Shown here: in pieces, positions 43,353 to 50,881 of the stretch
Numbering within the stretch: position 1 is the stretch's first letter
Layout of the letters: each line of letters begins with the position of its first letter
DNA from: UBA1926 sp002337215
GTDB taxonomy: Bacteria > Planctomycetota > Phycisphaerae > Phycisphaerales > UBA1924
Length of the DNA stretch: 64,000 bases
NCBI GenBank assembly: GCA_963973795.1
Contig: CAXBAF010000016.1
Coordinates: 28,104 to 92,103, forward strand
Direction: 5' to 3'
The notes under the pieces: generated by a model
What the model was told of the DNA's origin: nothing
Database searches by the model: none
Seen by the model: the letters and a program-made list of their open reading frames with translations, nothing else
Made by a program: the position numbers and the translations under genes

Positions 43353-44633
43353 ATGCCCAACGAGCAGGACGCTCCAAAGTTCGCGCACGCGCTCTCGATC
43401 AACGCCGATCCTGCCTCAGCCGCGTGCCACGCCGGCGAGCAGATCGACGCGGCACTCGGGGCGACGCCCGACCTGCTCATCATCCACGCGAGCGGTGACC
43501 ACGCCCACGCGCTCCCGGACATCGCCGCGATGATCGCCCACGAAACAGGCGCGAAACACATCATCGGGTGCTCCGCCGCGGGCGTCATCGGAGGCGCCGT
43601 CGAACTCGAGAACCGCCGGGGCATCGCCCTTCTCGCCGCCCGGCTCCCCGGCGCGACGCTGACACCCTTCACGACCCCGCGTCTCGAGTCAATCCTCGCC
43701 GCCGACGATCCACGAGCGGCCTTCCGTGAAGCGCTCCCAGAGGGGCACCCCCACGCGGCGACGCTGCTCTTCGCCGATCCGTTCACCACGCCGATCGCGA
43801 GCCTCGTCGGCAGGCTGGGCGAGGCACACGCATCCGCATCACCCGATGAGAACGCGCCGGTCCTCCTCGGCGGCATCGCATCGAGCGCCGACTCCCCGGG
43901 CGGCAACACGCTGATCCTCGACGGCGAAGCGACCCATGAGGGCGCTGTCGCGCTCGCCATCAGCGGGAACATCCGCTGCGATATCGCCGTCAGCCAGGGA
44001 TGCAGGCCGATCGGACCCGACCTCCGCGTCACCCGCGCCAAGGGCAACCTCATCCTCCGCCTCGACCACCGCCCCGCGCTCGAAGCCGTTCGGAAGATCG
44101 TCCACGACGTCTCCGACAGCGACCGCAAATTGCTCGCCGGGGGGCTGTTCCTGGGACGCGCGATCCACGAGGACAAATCGCACCTGGGCCGGGGCGACTT
44201 TCTGATCCGCAACATCGTCGGTGCCGACGAGGACTCAGGGGGCGTCGCCGTCGCCGACATCATCCCCGAGGGCGCGACCGTCCGTCTCCATTTTCGGGAC
44301 GCGACCACCGCAACCGAGGATCTCGAACTCCTTCTCGACGCGCAGCAACTCCACGGCCCGCCCGCCGGCGCGCTGCTCGTGACATGCAACGGTCGCGGCG
44401 AGCGATTCTTCGGGAAACAGAACAGAGACGCCGTGACCGTCCAGCGGGCGTTCCTCCCCGCCGAGTCGGGGAGCGAGGCCGCCAAGTCGGGCGAGCCCAT
44501 CAGCCCGCCCAACGCACCGATCCCCCTCGCCGGGTTCTTCGCAGCCGGCGAGATCGGGCCGATTGCTGGGCAGGCGTTCCTGCACGGTTACACCGCCTGC
44601 CTCGCCTGCTTCCGTGCGCGCGAAGACGGGTGA
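43353..44633 (+). CDS. FIST N/C domain sensory protein
   Basis: FIST domains are thought to bind small ligands such as amino acids and feed signalling proteins. The 426-residue product has the N-terminal FIST pattern (DLLIIHASGDHAHALPDIAAMIAHETGAKHIIGCSAAGVIGG) with a conserved Cys-Ser-Ala loop. The C-terminal domain includes RGDFLIRNIVGADEDSGGVAVADIIPEG and ALLVTCNGRGERFFG, ending near GPIAGQAFLHGYTACLACFR. There is no fused output domain, so it would act with a separate partner. It ends 10 bases before the stop of the convergent phosphatase gene. Confidence 0.9.
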   Translation: MPNEQDAPKFAHALSINADPASAACHAGEQIDAALGATPDLLIIHASGDHAHALPDIAAMIAHETGAKHIIGCSAAGVIGGAVELENRRGIALLAARLPGATLTPFTTPRLESILAADDPRAAFREALPEGHPHAATLLFADPFTTPIASLVGRLGEAHASASPDENAPVLLGGIASSADSPGGNTLILDGEATHEGAVALAISGNIRCDIAVSQGCRPIGPDLRVTRAKGNLILRLDHRPALEAVRKIVHDVSDSDRKLLAGGLFLGRAIHEDKSHLGRGDFLIRNIVGADEDSGGVAVADIIPEGATVRLHFRDATTATEDLELLLDAQQLHGPPAGALLVTCNGRGERFFGKQNRDAVTVQRAFLPAESGSEAAKSGEPISPPNAPIPLAGFFAAGEIGPIAGQAFLHGYTACLACFRAREDG

Positions 44634-44642
44634 CCTGTCGGG

Positions 44643-45440
44643 TCAAGACCGTCGGTCGAAGAACGCCAGCAGCTCGTCGTGGAGCCGACCGTTCGAGGCG
44701 ATGACCGAATCCGTATGAGCTGTCGTGCGCCCGCGCCAATCCGTCGACCGGCCGCCCGCCTCTGAGAGAATGGGGCCAAACGGTGCGATGTCCCACGGGT
44801 GAACATTGCTCTCGACCACCGCGTCGCACCGACCGGTCGCCACGAGCAGCACCGCGTACGCGTCCGGCCAACCCCGGGTGTGCGCACTCCGCGCGTGCAA
44901 CCGGTTCCATTCCGAGGCATCGTCCCAATAGTCCAGCGAGGTCGAACTCACCGTTGCCTCCGCGAGCGTGCCGGTCGCCGTCACGCGGGCCGGCCTCGGG
45001 TCGGCGGACCCGACTCGGTGCCACGCCCCGCCCCCGGTCCGCGCATAGACAACCTCATCGAGGGCCGGCGCGCGCACCACACCGGCGACAATCTCGCCGG
45101 AGCCCACGTCCTCGATCCCGATAAGCGTCGTGTATAGCGGCACCCCGTGCATGAACGAGAACGTCCCGTCGATCGGATCGATGATCCATCGGTACTCGGA
45201 ATCCCCGGCGGGCTCTTCATCGCCGAACTCTTCGCCCAGCAAACCGTCATCCGGGAAACGTTCGCGGATCATCCGCCGGATCAGTTCCTCGCAACCCCGG
45301 TCCGCGACCGTCACAGGCGTGCCGTCGCCCTTGCGGTCCGCGGCGATCACGCCCGTCGAGAAATACTCGAGCGTCAAATCGCCCCCGGCTTGAGCGCACG
45401 CGAGCGCGTGCTCCAGCCGGCTCTGCAGCGCGCTGCTCAT
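44643..45440 (-). CDS. hisN: Inositol monophosphatase-family phosphatase, histidinol-phosphatase-like
   Basis: This Mg-dependent phosphatase has the family metal motifs GEEFG (Glu) and WIIDPIDGTFSFMHGVPLYTT (Asp-x-x-Asp-Gly-Thr), with the third-metal region VVESNVHPWDIAPFGPILSEAGG. The 265-residue length fits. HisN-type proteins act on histidinol phosphate, but other family members act on inositol phosphates, so the substrate is not certain. Its ATG overlaps the stop of the upstream BioF-family gene by 4 bases (ATGA), so the pair is translationally coupled. No other histidine genes are near. Confidence 0.85.
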   Translation of the reverse strand: MSSALQSRLEHALACAQAGGDLTLEYFSTGVIAADRKGDGTPVTVADRGCEELIRRMIRERFPDDGLLGEEFGDEEPAGDSEYRWIIDPIDGTFSFMHGVPLYTTLIGIEDVGSGEIVAGVVRAPALDEVVYARTGGGAWHRVGSADPRPARVTATGTLAEATVSSTSLDYWDDASEWNRLHARSAHTRGWPDAYAVLLVATGRCDAVVESNVHPWDIAPFGPILSEAGGRSTDWRGRTTAHTDSVIASNGRLHDELLAFFDRRS

Positions 45441-46546
45441 ACCAACTCCTCGATTGCCGCACCCAGAAGCTCGATGTCCCGGGCCGTGTGCTCGCTCGTC
45501 ACGCTCGCCCTCAGATACCACGGCGAAGGCCCACCGGGGTAGGCCATCAGCGGAACAAACACACCCCGCTCCCGAAGGATCGCCGCGATCCGCTCGCCCG
45601 ATTCGGCGTCCGTCACAGGCCGCGCACAAATCGGCACAGGCAACGCCGGATCCCCATCCGGCTCGGCATGCATCCCCAGCCGAAGCAACCCGGCATTCCG
45701 TGCGAGACGCTCGACGCGTTCTGGCTCACTCCGCAGGATCTCGAAAGCCGCGAGCGTGCCGCAGGCGACGATCGGCGAGACCGGGGTCGTGCAGACGTAC
45801 GCGTGCGCACAGCGCCGCGCCGATTCGATGAGCCCCGCGTCGCCGACAACAACGCCGCCCCCGCCACCCAGACCCTTCGCGAGCGTCGTGGTGACAACGA
45901 TCCGGTCGCGTTCCGATTGGAGGTCGATCCCCAACTGGGCGCACAGACCCCGCCCGCCCCCGAGCACAGCGAACGCGTGACAGTCGTCGATCAGCAGCCG
46001 GTCCCCGTCGCGCAGCACGGACATGATCGAGCGCACGGGCGCGACCGCCCCGTCGGCGGTGAACACGCCGTCGGTCATCACAAGAGCAGGCCCGTGCACC
46101 GACGCGAGCTCGCGGGACAGATCATCCGCATCCATGTGGCCGAAGAAGCGCACATCCATCCCCGCGCACCGCGCGGCGTCCCCCAGGCTCGCGTGGGCCC
46201 GCGCGTCAATCACCGCGGTGTGGTGCGAAGCGGCGAGCACCTGTGCCGCAGCAAGGTTCGCCGTGTACCCATCGGGCACAAGGAGCCCGGCCGTTCCGTG
46301 GGTCCCATCGCCGGCAAGAAAAGATGCGATCCGGGACTCGAGTTCCTGATGCGCGGGCGTGTTGCCCGAGGTCTCGCGCGAGGCCGACGTGCTCAGCCCG
46401 TACCGCCCGGTCGCGTCGCGAACGGCTTCGAGCACACGCGGATCGTGCGCCAAGCCCAGGTAGTTGCACCCCGCGAACGCGACGAGATCTCTCCCGTTGA
46501 CGTGCATCCGGTTCGCGTGCTGTTGCTCGATGATCGCGCCAGGCAT
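45437..46546 (-). CDS. PLP-dependent alpha-oxoamine synthase, BioF (8-amino-7-oxononanoate synthase) family
   Basis: This family condenses an acyl-CoA or acyl-ACP with an amino acid, losing CO2. The 369-residue product has the blocks FAGCNYLGLAHDPRV, STSASRETSGNTPAHQELE, LLIDDCHAFAVLGGGRG and TTTLAKGLGGGGGVVVG, where the Lys binds PLP. ACGTLAAFEIL follows. The usual TFGKALG loop reads TTLAKGLG. It could be BioF for biotin, or a serine or glycine C-acetyl-type relative, and no bio genes adjoin it. A GGAGGGG site precedes ATG 46546. It overlaps the phosphatase gene. Confidence 0.85.
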   Translation of the reverse strand: MPGAIIEQQHANRMHVNGRDLVAFAGCNYLGLAHDPRVLEAVRDATGRYGLSTSASRETSGNTPAHQELESRIASFLAGDGTHGTAGLLVPDGYTANLAAAQVLAASHHTAVIDARAHASLGDAARCAGMDVRFFGHMDADDLSRELASVHGPALVMTDGVFTADGAVAPVRSIMSVLRDGDRLLIDDCHAFAVLGGGRGLCAQLGIDLQSERDRIVVTTTLAKGLGGGGGVVVGDAGLIESARRCAHAYVCTTPVSPIVACGTLAAFEILRSEPERVERLARNAGLLRLGMHAEPDGDPALPVPICARPVTDAESGERIAAILRERGVFVPLMAYPGGPSPWYLRASVTSEHTARDIELLGAAIEELV

Positions 46547-46721
46547 CCGTGCCCCTCCGCAAGGGTGCCGCGTCCGACCGGTCTACGGCCGACCGGCACG
46601 CCAGCCTCGGAGTTTAGCGCCCGGCCCTCGCGGTCCATGGCGCACAACAAAGACAGCACGGTCGACATCCGCGTGGTCAAGAACAGCTCTGATTGTCGTG
46701 GATTCCCCGCGATCAGCGCAG

Positions 46722-46759
46722 AAAAAAACTCGGCACCGCGTTTCCGCCCGCTGCCGAGT
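46722..46759 (-). terminator. Intrinsic terminator of the candidate sRNA in the 46.5-47 kb gap
   Basis: On the minus strand ACTCGGCA and TGCCGAGT form an 8-bp perfect stem with a 16-base loop, followed by a run of seven T residues. It lies upstream of the BioF-family gene with no reading frame before it. Confidence 0.75.
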
Positions 46760-46831
46760 CATAGGAGGAGAGAGACAAGACAGTCAGAAGATGCCACAGG
46801 AATTCACCGGTGCCAGTCGCTCGCGTCGATT
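46722..46831 (-). ncRNA. Candidate small RNA with CU-rich anti-Shine-Dalgarno motif
   Basis: A minus-strand promoter-like GATAAT (46838-46843) would start a transcript of about 110 bases that ends at the strong terminator. It encodes no convincing protein. Four bases before the terminator stem it carries TCTCTCTCCTCC (46764-46775), the same 12-mer seen beside the second dnaK terminator, able to pair with GGAGGA-type ribosome sites. The palindrome CTGGAC-CGC-GTCCAG (46848-46862) lies in the spacer above the -10 and could be an operator. Confidence 0.4.
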
Positions 46832-46847
46832 TTTTCGATTATCCGCT

Positions 46848-46862
46848 CTGGACCGCGTCCAG
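46848..46862. promoter_or_regulatory. Palindromic operator-like site CTGGAC-CGC-GTCCAG
   Basis: Perfect 6-base arms separated by CGC, located 5 bases above the GATAAT box of the candidate sRNA on the minus strand. Confidence 0.35.
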
Positions 46863-47017
46863 CGTACTGTAAGTGGCTATTTTGCAATCACTAACGAATT
46901 TGGAGGTCGGCCGGTTTTTTCGGCTGTTTCGTGCTCCGGCGACGGATTCGGCTCCCGAACGCCCGGCAAACCGTTCGGTCCCCCCACACGCCCCGCCCGG
47001 GTCCGTAAGAATCCCCC

Positions 47018-48814
47018 ATGCCCACGATGTCCACGCTTGTCTGTGTCCCCATCATGCTCGAGTTCCCCGCCGCCCATGATCCATCGGGGGCGGCATCCCC
47101 CGCGGAAGGACAGGGCCTCGCCGGCGCGATCGACTCGGCCCTTGCCGATGCCCGCCTCGCCAAAGACAAGTCTGCCGACCTCATCGAGTTCCGCATCGAC
47201 GCGGTGTTCGATGGTGCCGAGCATGGCCCCGACGCCGACGAACTCGACGCCTACACCGTCGCCGAGTTCCGCCGCCTTCTCGCCGAGTCGCCCCTCCCCG
47301 TCATCCTCACCTGCCGCCCAACCTGGGAGGGCGGCGAATACGACGGCGACGACTCCGATCGTGTCGCGCTGTTCGAGAAACTCTGCTGCGACACCGAGCA
47401 TCCCCCGGCGTATCTCGACGTCGAACTTGCCGCCTATACCCGCTCGGCGAACCTGCGCCAGAAGATCAACCTCTGCGTCACCCATCCCAAGCAGCAACGC
47501 AGGGGCGTTTCCACCAGGCTCATCCTGAGCACGCACGACTTCGAGGCGAGGCCCGCCGACCTCGACCGCAAACTCCTCGCGATGTACGACGAACCCGCGT
47601 GCACCGTTGTCAAGGTCGCCTACCGGGCGCGTTCGCTGCGAGACAACCTCGACCTCTTCGAGATCCTCCGCGAGAGCCCCAAACCGACGATCGCGCTGGG
47701 CATGGGCGAGTTCGGCCTCATGAGCCGGGTGCTCGCCCCCAAGTTCAACGGCTTCCTGACCTTCGCGAGCCTGCGCGATCAGGCCGCGACCGCGCCGGGA
47801 CAGCCCACCATCGACGACCTGCTGGGCCTGTACCGCTTCCGAAAAATCGGAAAGCAAACGAAGCTCTACGGCGTCATCGGCTGGCCTGTCGGCCATTCGC
47901 TGAGCCCGCTCATCCACAACGCGGGCTTCGAGCAGATCGGGTGGGACGGGGTGTACCTGCCGCTGCCGATCGCGGCGGATGAGAAGGACGCGGCAACGAG
48001 CTTCACGAGTTTTAAGGCGACCATCGACGCGATTGATACCGCAACCGGTCTCGTTCTTGAGGGAGCGAGCGTCACGCTTCCACACAAGGAGAGCGCCGCC
48101 AAGTTCATGACTGAAATAGTCGATGGCCTCGCGAGCCCCGTTGCGATCGGTGCGGCGAACACCCTAAACCGCTACGTCGTTGAAGAGGGGGCGGATCAGT
48201 ACGAACTGATGCAGGGCGCGAACACCGATGCGACAGCAATTGAAACCCTTCTGAGGTGTGCGATGAACGGGTTTCAGGGAAAATCGGTTGCGATCATTGG
48301 TGCCGGCGGTGCCGCCAGAGCGGCGACATACGCAGTCGCATTCGGCGGTGGACACGCCGTCGTCTACGGACGGACGCCGGGTCGCGCCGAAGCGATCGTT
48401 GAGGATCTGAATAACTCGGACCTTTGGCGAAGTCATTCCAACTCGGGAAAGGCCGGCTCAGTTCGAGCTGAGTCGCTTTCCGATCTCGCGGGTAGTGACC
48501 ACGACGCCTACATCAACTGCACCCCCGTCGGCATGACCGGCGGCCCCGACCCCGAGGGTCTTTCCATCCCCATCCCCGACATGATCCACATCGACGAGCA
48601 CACCGTCTTCTTCGACACCGTCTACAACCCCGTCGAGACCCCCATGCTCAGGGCCGCCCGCGAGCGCGGCTGCCGCACCATCGACGGCGTCGAGATGTTC
48701 GTCCGCCAGGCCGCCGCCCAGTTCGAACTCTGGACCGGAAAGACCGCGCCGGTCACCCTCTTCGATCGCCTCTGCCGGGAAAGGCTCTCCGCATCAGAGC
48801 CCCCCGCAACCTGA
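47018..48814 (+). CDS. aroDE: Bifunctional 3-dehydroquinate dehydratase / shikimate dehydrogenase
   Basis: This fused enzyme catalyses steps 3 and 4 of the shikimate pathway. Residues about 1-275 form a type I dehydroquinase: SADLIEFRID, VILTCRPTWEGG, LILSTHDFEARP and the Schiff-base Lys in CTVVKVAYRA. Residues about 285-598 form shikimate dehydrogenase: GVIGWPVGHSLSPLIHNAGF, VTLPHKESAAKF with the catalytic Lys, GAANTLNRYVV, and the NADP loop IIGAGGAARAA. The YINCTPVGMTG and DGVEMFVRQAAAQFELWTG motifs end it. Fusion of these two steps is known from plants and some bacteria, including planctomycetes and chlamydiae. The segment near 47990-48490 uses less GC-biased codons than the flanks. Confidence 0.95.
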   Translation: MPTMSTLVCVPIMLEFPAAHDPSGAASPAEGQGLAGAIDSALADARLAKDKSADLIEFRIDAVFDGAEHGPDADELDAYTVAEFRRLLAESPLPVILTCRPTWEGGEYDGDDSDRVALFEKLCCDTEHPPAYLDVELAAYTRSANLRQKINLCVTHPKQQRRGVSTRLILSTHDFEARPADLDRKLLAMYDEPACTVVKVAYRARSLRDNLDLFEILRESPKPTIALGMGEFGLMSRVLAPKFNGFLTFASLRDQAATAPGQPTIDDLLGLYRFRKIGKQTKLYGVIGWPVGHSLSPLIHNAGFEQIGWDGVYLPLPIAADEKDAATSFTSFKATIDAIDTATGLVLEGASVTLPHKESAAKFMTEIVDGLASPVAIGAANTLNRYVVEEGADQYELMQGANTDATAIETLLRCAMNGFQGKSVAIIGAGGAARAATYAVAFGGGHAVVYGRTPGRAEAIVEDLNNSDLWRSHSNSGKAGSVRAESLSDLAGSDHDAYINCTPVGMTGGPDPEGLSIPIPDMIHIDEHTVFFDTVYNPVETPMLRAARERGCRTIDGVEMFVRQAAAQFELWTGKTAPVTLFDRLCRERLSASEPPAT

Positions 48815-48817
48815 TTT

Positions 48818-48886
48818 GTGTGCCACGGCCATCTTGGCCGTGCCGACGGACGCCACGATCTCAGGGCCGACACGGCCGTGGCACAC
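48818..48886. repeat. Long inverted repeat with nested palindromes
   Basis: GTGTGCCACGGCC (48818-48830) and GGCCGTGGCACAC (48874-48886) are perfect 13-base arms. Within them lies a second hairpin, CACGGCCA-TCT-TGGCCGTG (48824-48842). The segment GGCCGACACGGCCGTG (48865-48880) also occurs in the terminator at 14.9 kb. It is in the 76 bases between convergent aroDE and the LapA-like gene, with no T-run for a simple terminator. Confidence 0.55.
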
Positions 48887-48890
48887 GCGA

Positions 48891-49193
48891 TCAGTCGGCT
48901 GCATCCGACTTGTTGCGCCGGAGTCGGCTCCCCATCAGCAGCCCCGCGATGACGCCCACCACCAGCGTGATCGCCAGCAGCAGCGCCCGCGGCATCGTGA
49001 ACGAGAAGAACAGCACCCGTGTCTCGACGCTCTCGGTGTTCTGCAGCACCACGATCAGCACGATCAGCAGCGAGATCGCGATCGCGAAGTTCTTGATCGC
49101 TTTCGGGTCGATGCCCTTCTTCTTCGATGCGCCGGCGGGTGTTTGTGCGGATGAGGAAGCGGAGGAAGCCTTCGGCGTTGTCTGGTCGCTCAT
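48891..49193 (-). CDS. LapA-domain (DUF1049) small membrane protein
   Basis: The 100-residue product has a Ser/Ala-rich cytoplasmic N-terminus and two transmembrane segments. Between them lies VLQNTESVETRVLFFSFTMPRALLLAITLVVGVIAGLLMGS, which matches the DUF1049/LapA layout of small proteins involved in lipopolysaccharide assembly or envelope homeostasis. The role here is inferred from that family. A TAGTGT box precedes the ATG by 6 bases. It is the last gene of a same-strand run with the dehydratase and ACP genes, 50 bases downstream of the first dehydratase. Confidence 0.8.
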   Translation of the reverse strand: MSDQTTPKASSASSSAQTPAGASKKKGIDPKAIKNFAIAISLLIVLIVVLQNTESVETRVLFFSFTMPRALLLAITLVVGVIAGLLMGSRLRRNKSDAAD

Positions 49194-49199
49194 ACCAAC

Positions 49200-49205
49200 A
49201 CACTA
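49200..49205 (-). promoter_or_regulatory. -10-like TAGTGT box before the LapA-like gene
   Basis: Minus-strand TAGTGT, 6-base gap, ATG at 49193. Confidence 0.4.
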
Positions 49206-49243
49206 CCACCGATCGCGCCCGATCACCCACGGAATAGGGCGGA

Positions 49244-49843
49244 TCAGTCGTCGAGCACCCCGCTCGTCCGCAGCAGCGTCTTGAACCCCTCGCCGAACAC
49301 GAAGTTGTGCTCGGGGTATTCGACGCCCGCCATGTTCCGGTCGAGGTGGCTGAAGATCAACTCGATCGAGCCGACAGTCTCGAACTCCGGGTGCCGTGGA
49401 GACGCCGCTCGCGGCTTCTCCACGCTCGTGTCATCGTGGAGAAGCTTCGCATCACCACGGCACACAGCCGGATCCCACATCTCGACCGTCCCCGAGATCG
49501 ACGCCCCCATCTCGCTGAACGATTTGATGACCGCGGTGTACCGCAGCGTGCAGCCGGGCAGCGCGTCGCGGTCGAGCGTCGCCTTGCTCACCTTCGCGAG
49601 GATGACCTTCTCACGGAAATCCTCGGCGTGCCCGACGAGGATCCCACCCGTCTGCGCCATGCCCTCGACGATCAGCGACATGGGCATCACCGGCAGCGCC
49701 GGGCGAATAACCGAACCATCTTCGGCGGTCACGGCGTCGAAGTGATCGTGCAGATGCTCCTCGGCCAGGCTCACATGCTTGATCGCGACCAGCCGCTCGC
49801 GCGGGACGAGCTCGACGACGCGATCGATCCACATCCAGCGCAT
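49244..49843 (-). CDS. FabZ-family 3-hydroxyacyl-ACP dehydratase (larger form)
   Basis: Hot-dog-fold dehydratases remove water from beta-hydroxyacyl-ACP. The 199-residue product has the family core with the catalytic His in LHDHFDA and the Glu in PVMPMSLIVEGMAQTGGIL, but the usual HFPG loop is interrupted by extra residues (VTAEDGSVIRPAL). A further insertion (about residues 115-160) includes a charged stretch. It probably works on the neighbouring ACP. The order along the minus strand is small dehydratase, ACP, this protein, LapA-like protein, with gaps of 97, 46 and 50 bases. No ketosynthase is present, so the pathway is unclear. Confidence 0.8.
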   Translation of the reverse strand: MRWMWIDRVVELVPRERLVAIKHVSLAEEHLHDHFDAVTAEDGSVIRPALPVMPMSLIVEGMAQTGGILVGHAEDFREKVILAKVSKATLDRDALPGCTLRYTAVIKSFSEMGASISGTVEMWDPAVCRGDAKLLHDDTSVEKPRAASPRHPEFETVGSIELIFSHLDRNMAGVEYPEHNFVFGEGFKTLLRTSGVLDD

Positions 49844-49889
49844 GAACGCCCCCGCTCGGAATGAGGGAACTGAAAGAAAGAACCCGGCA

Positions 49890-50276
49890 TCAGGCCGCGT
49901 TGAGCTTCCGCTCGCAGAACGTCACGAGCGCATCGACCGTGAAGATGTCGCGCACCTTCTCGAGCCGGGGGTCGGCTTCCAGGGCGGCGAGCTGGATGTG
50001 CGGCGCCCGCTCGCGAAGCATCGCGAGCCCCGCGTCGGTGACCTTGCCGTCCTGCACCATCTCCGGGTCGCTCGTCACGCCCTCGGGGAACATCTCGCCC
50101 TGCTCGATCTTGAACCCGAACGCCTGCTCGAGCTGGAAGCCGATATCGAGCATGTCGATCGACTCGGCTCCGAGATCCCCGAAGATCGTCGCTTCGGGCG
50201 TCACCTCATCCTCATCGACAGCGAGCGCTTCGACAAGAACACCACGGACCTTTTCAAAGATTTCATCACGCTGCAT
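49890..50276 (-). CDS. Acyl carrier protein with an enlarged insertion
   Basis: The protein carries an acyl chain on a 4'-phosphopantetheine arm. The attachment Ser lies in GDLGAESIDMLDIGFQLEQAFGFKI, the canonical D-S-x-D context with the Ser followed by Ile-Asp-Met. At 128 residues it is about 45-50 longer than a standard ACP. The extra segment (about residues 60-108, from EMFPEGVTSD to AALEADPRLE) separates helix II from the final helix (FTVDALVTFCERKL). It lies between two hot-dog dehydratases on the same strand. An AGGGGCG site precedes the ATG. Confidence 0.9.
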   Translation of the reverse strand: MQRDEIFEKVRGVLVEALAVDEDEVTPEATIFGDLGAESIDMLDIGFQLEQAFGFKIEQGEMFPEGVTSDPEMVQDGKVTDAGLAMLRERAPHIQLAALEADPRLEKVRDIFTVDALVTFCERKLNAA

Positions 50277-50373
50277 GATCGCCCCTGAGATCGTCGTCGG
50301 CGTCGCGCCGGGCGTCGCCGTTCAAATCGGTTCACCGTCCGCGTTTCCGGCGGAGCAAGGATCGTAGCCGCGA

Positions 50374-50811
50374 TCAGGCGGGGATCGACGCCCGCTGGGC
50401 AGGCCCTGTGCGCACAGCACGGAGCGTCAGCCGGCCGCTCGCGGCCCTTTGGTCGCTCATCGACCCATCCGGCTCGCGCACGCCCGCCGTCGCCTTGATA
50501 TCGATCGACCCGTCATCACCGATGGATCCGAGCTCGGCTCGGACCACCAACGAGCAGCCGGGCGGCACGAATCGCCCATACTTGAGCCCCCGCACCATCC
50601 CGAGAACCAGCGGGGGAGCCCCAGAATCGCGGCCGGCCTCGGCGAGCCGACGCCCGGCCTGCACCATCGCCTCAAGCATCATCACGCCGGGGAGCACGGG
50701 GAACCCCGCGAAGTGGTCTTGGAGATACTCCTCGGCGCCCGATACGTGCTTGACGGTGACGATCGAATCGTCGGTCTGCTCGAGAACTGCGTCAACCAAG
50801 TCAAAGTGCAT
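50374..50811 (-). CDS. FabZ-type 3-hydroxyacyl-ACP dehydratase (small form)
   Basis: The 145-residue product is a single hot-dog dehydratase. It has the catalytic His in EEYLQDHFAGFPVLPG and the Glu in VMMLEAMVQAGRRLAEA, which closely follows the FabZ pattern HFPGxPxxPG...EAxAQ. It may dehydrate hydroxyacyl chains carried on the adjacent ACP. ATG 50811 is used because upstream translation only adds residues that overlap divergent recO. A TATCGT box lies 5 bases before this ATG. It is the first gene of the operon. Confidence 0.85.
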   Translation of the reverse strand: MHFDLVDAVLEQTDDSIVTVKHVSGAEEYLQDHFAGFPVLPGVMMLEAMVQAGRRLAEAGRDSGAPPLVLGMVRGLKYGRFVPPGCSLVVRAELGSIGDDGSIDIKATAGVREPDGSMSDQRAASGRLTLRAVRTGPAQRASIPA

Positions 50812-50816
50812 GCCGC

Positions 50817-50822
50817 ACGATA
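50817..50822 (-). promoter_or_regulatory. -10-like TATCGT box before the small dehydratase
   Basis: Minus-strand TATCGT, 5-base gap, ATG at 50811. Confidence 0.4.
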
Positions 50823-50869
50823 GACCGCAGAACGCGGCGCGGCCCCGGGCCGGACTCCGATCGAGCCGA

Positions 50870-50875
50870 TACCCT
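50870..50875 (+). promoter_or_regulatory. -10-like TACCCT box before recO
   Basis: TACCCT, 6-base gap, GTG at 50882. It shares a 70-base divergent region with the dehydratase operon. Confidence 0.45.
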
Positions 50876-50881
50876 CGGCCA

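Larger units (their letters stand above)
46547..47017. other. 471-base gap before aroDE
   Basis: Besides the candidate sRNA, its palindrome and terminator, this gap shows an AT-richer patch at 46800-46930. I see no plausible coding frame, since possible starts lack signal peptides, domains and ribosome sites. The rightmost part holds the aroDE leader, with TAAGAA 6 bases before ATG 47018, an imperfect form of the short-spaced -10 box. Confidence 0.5.
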
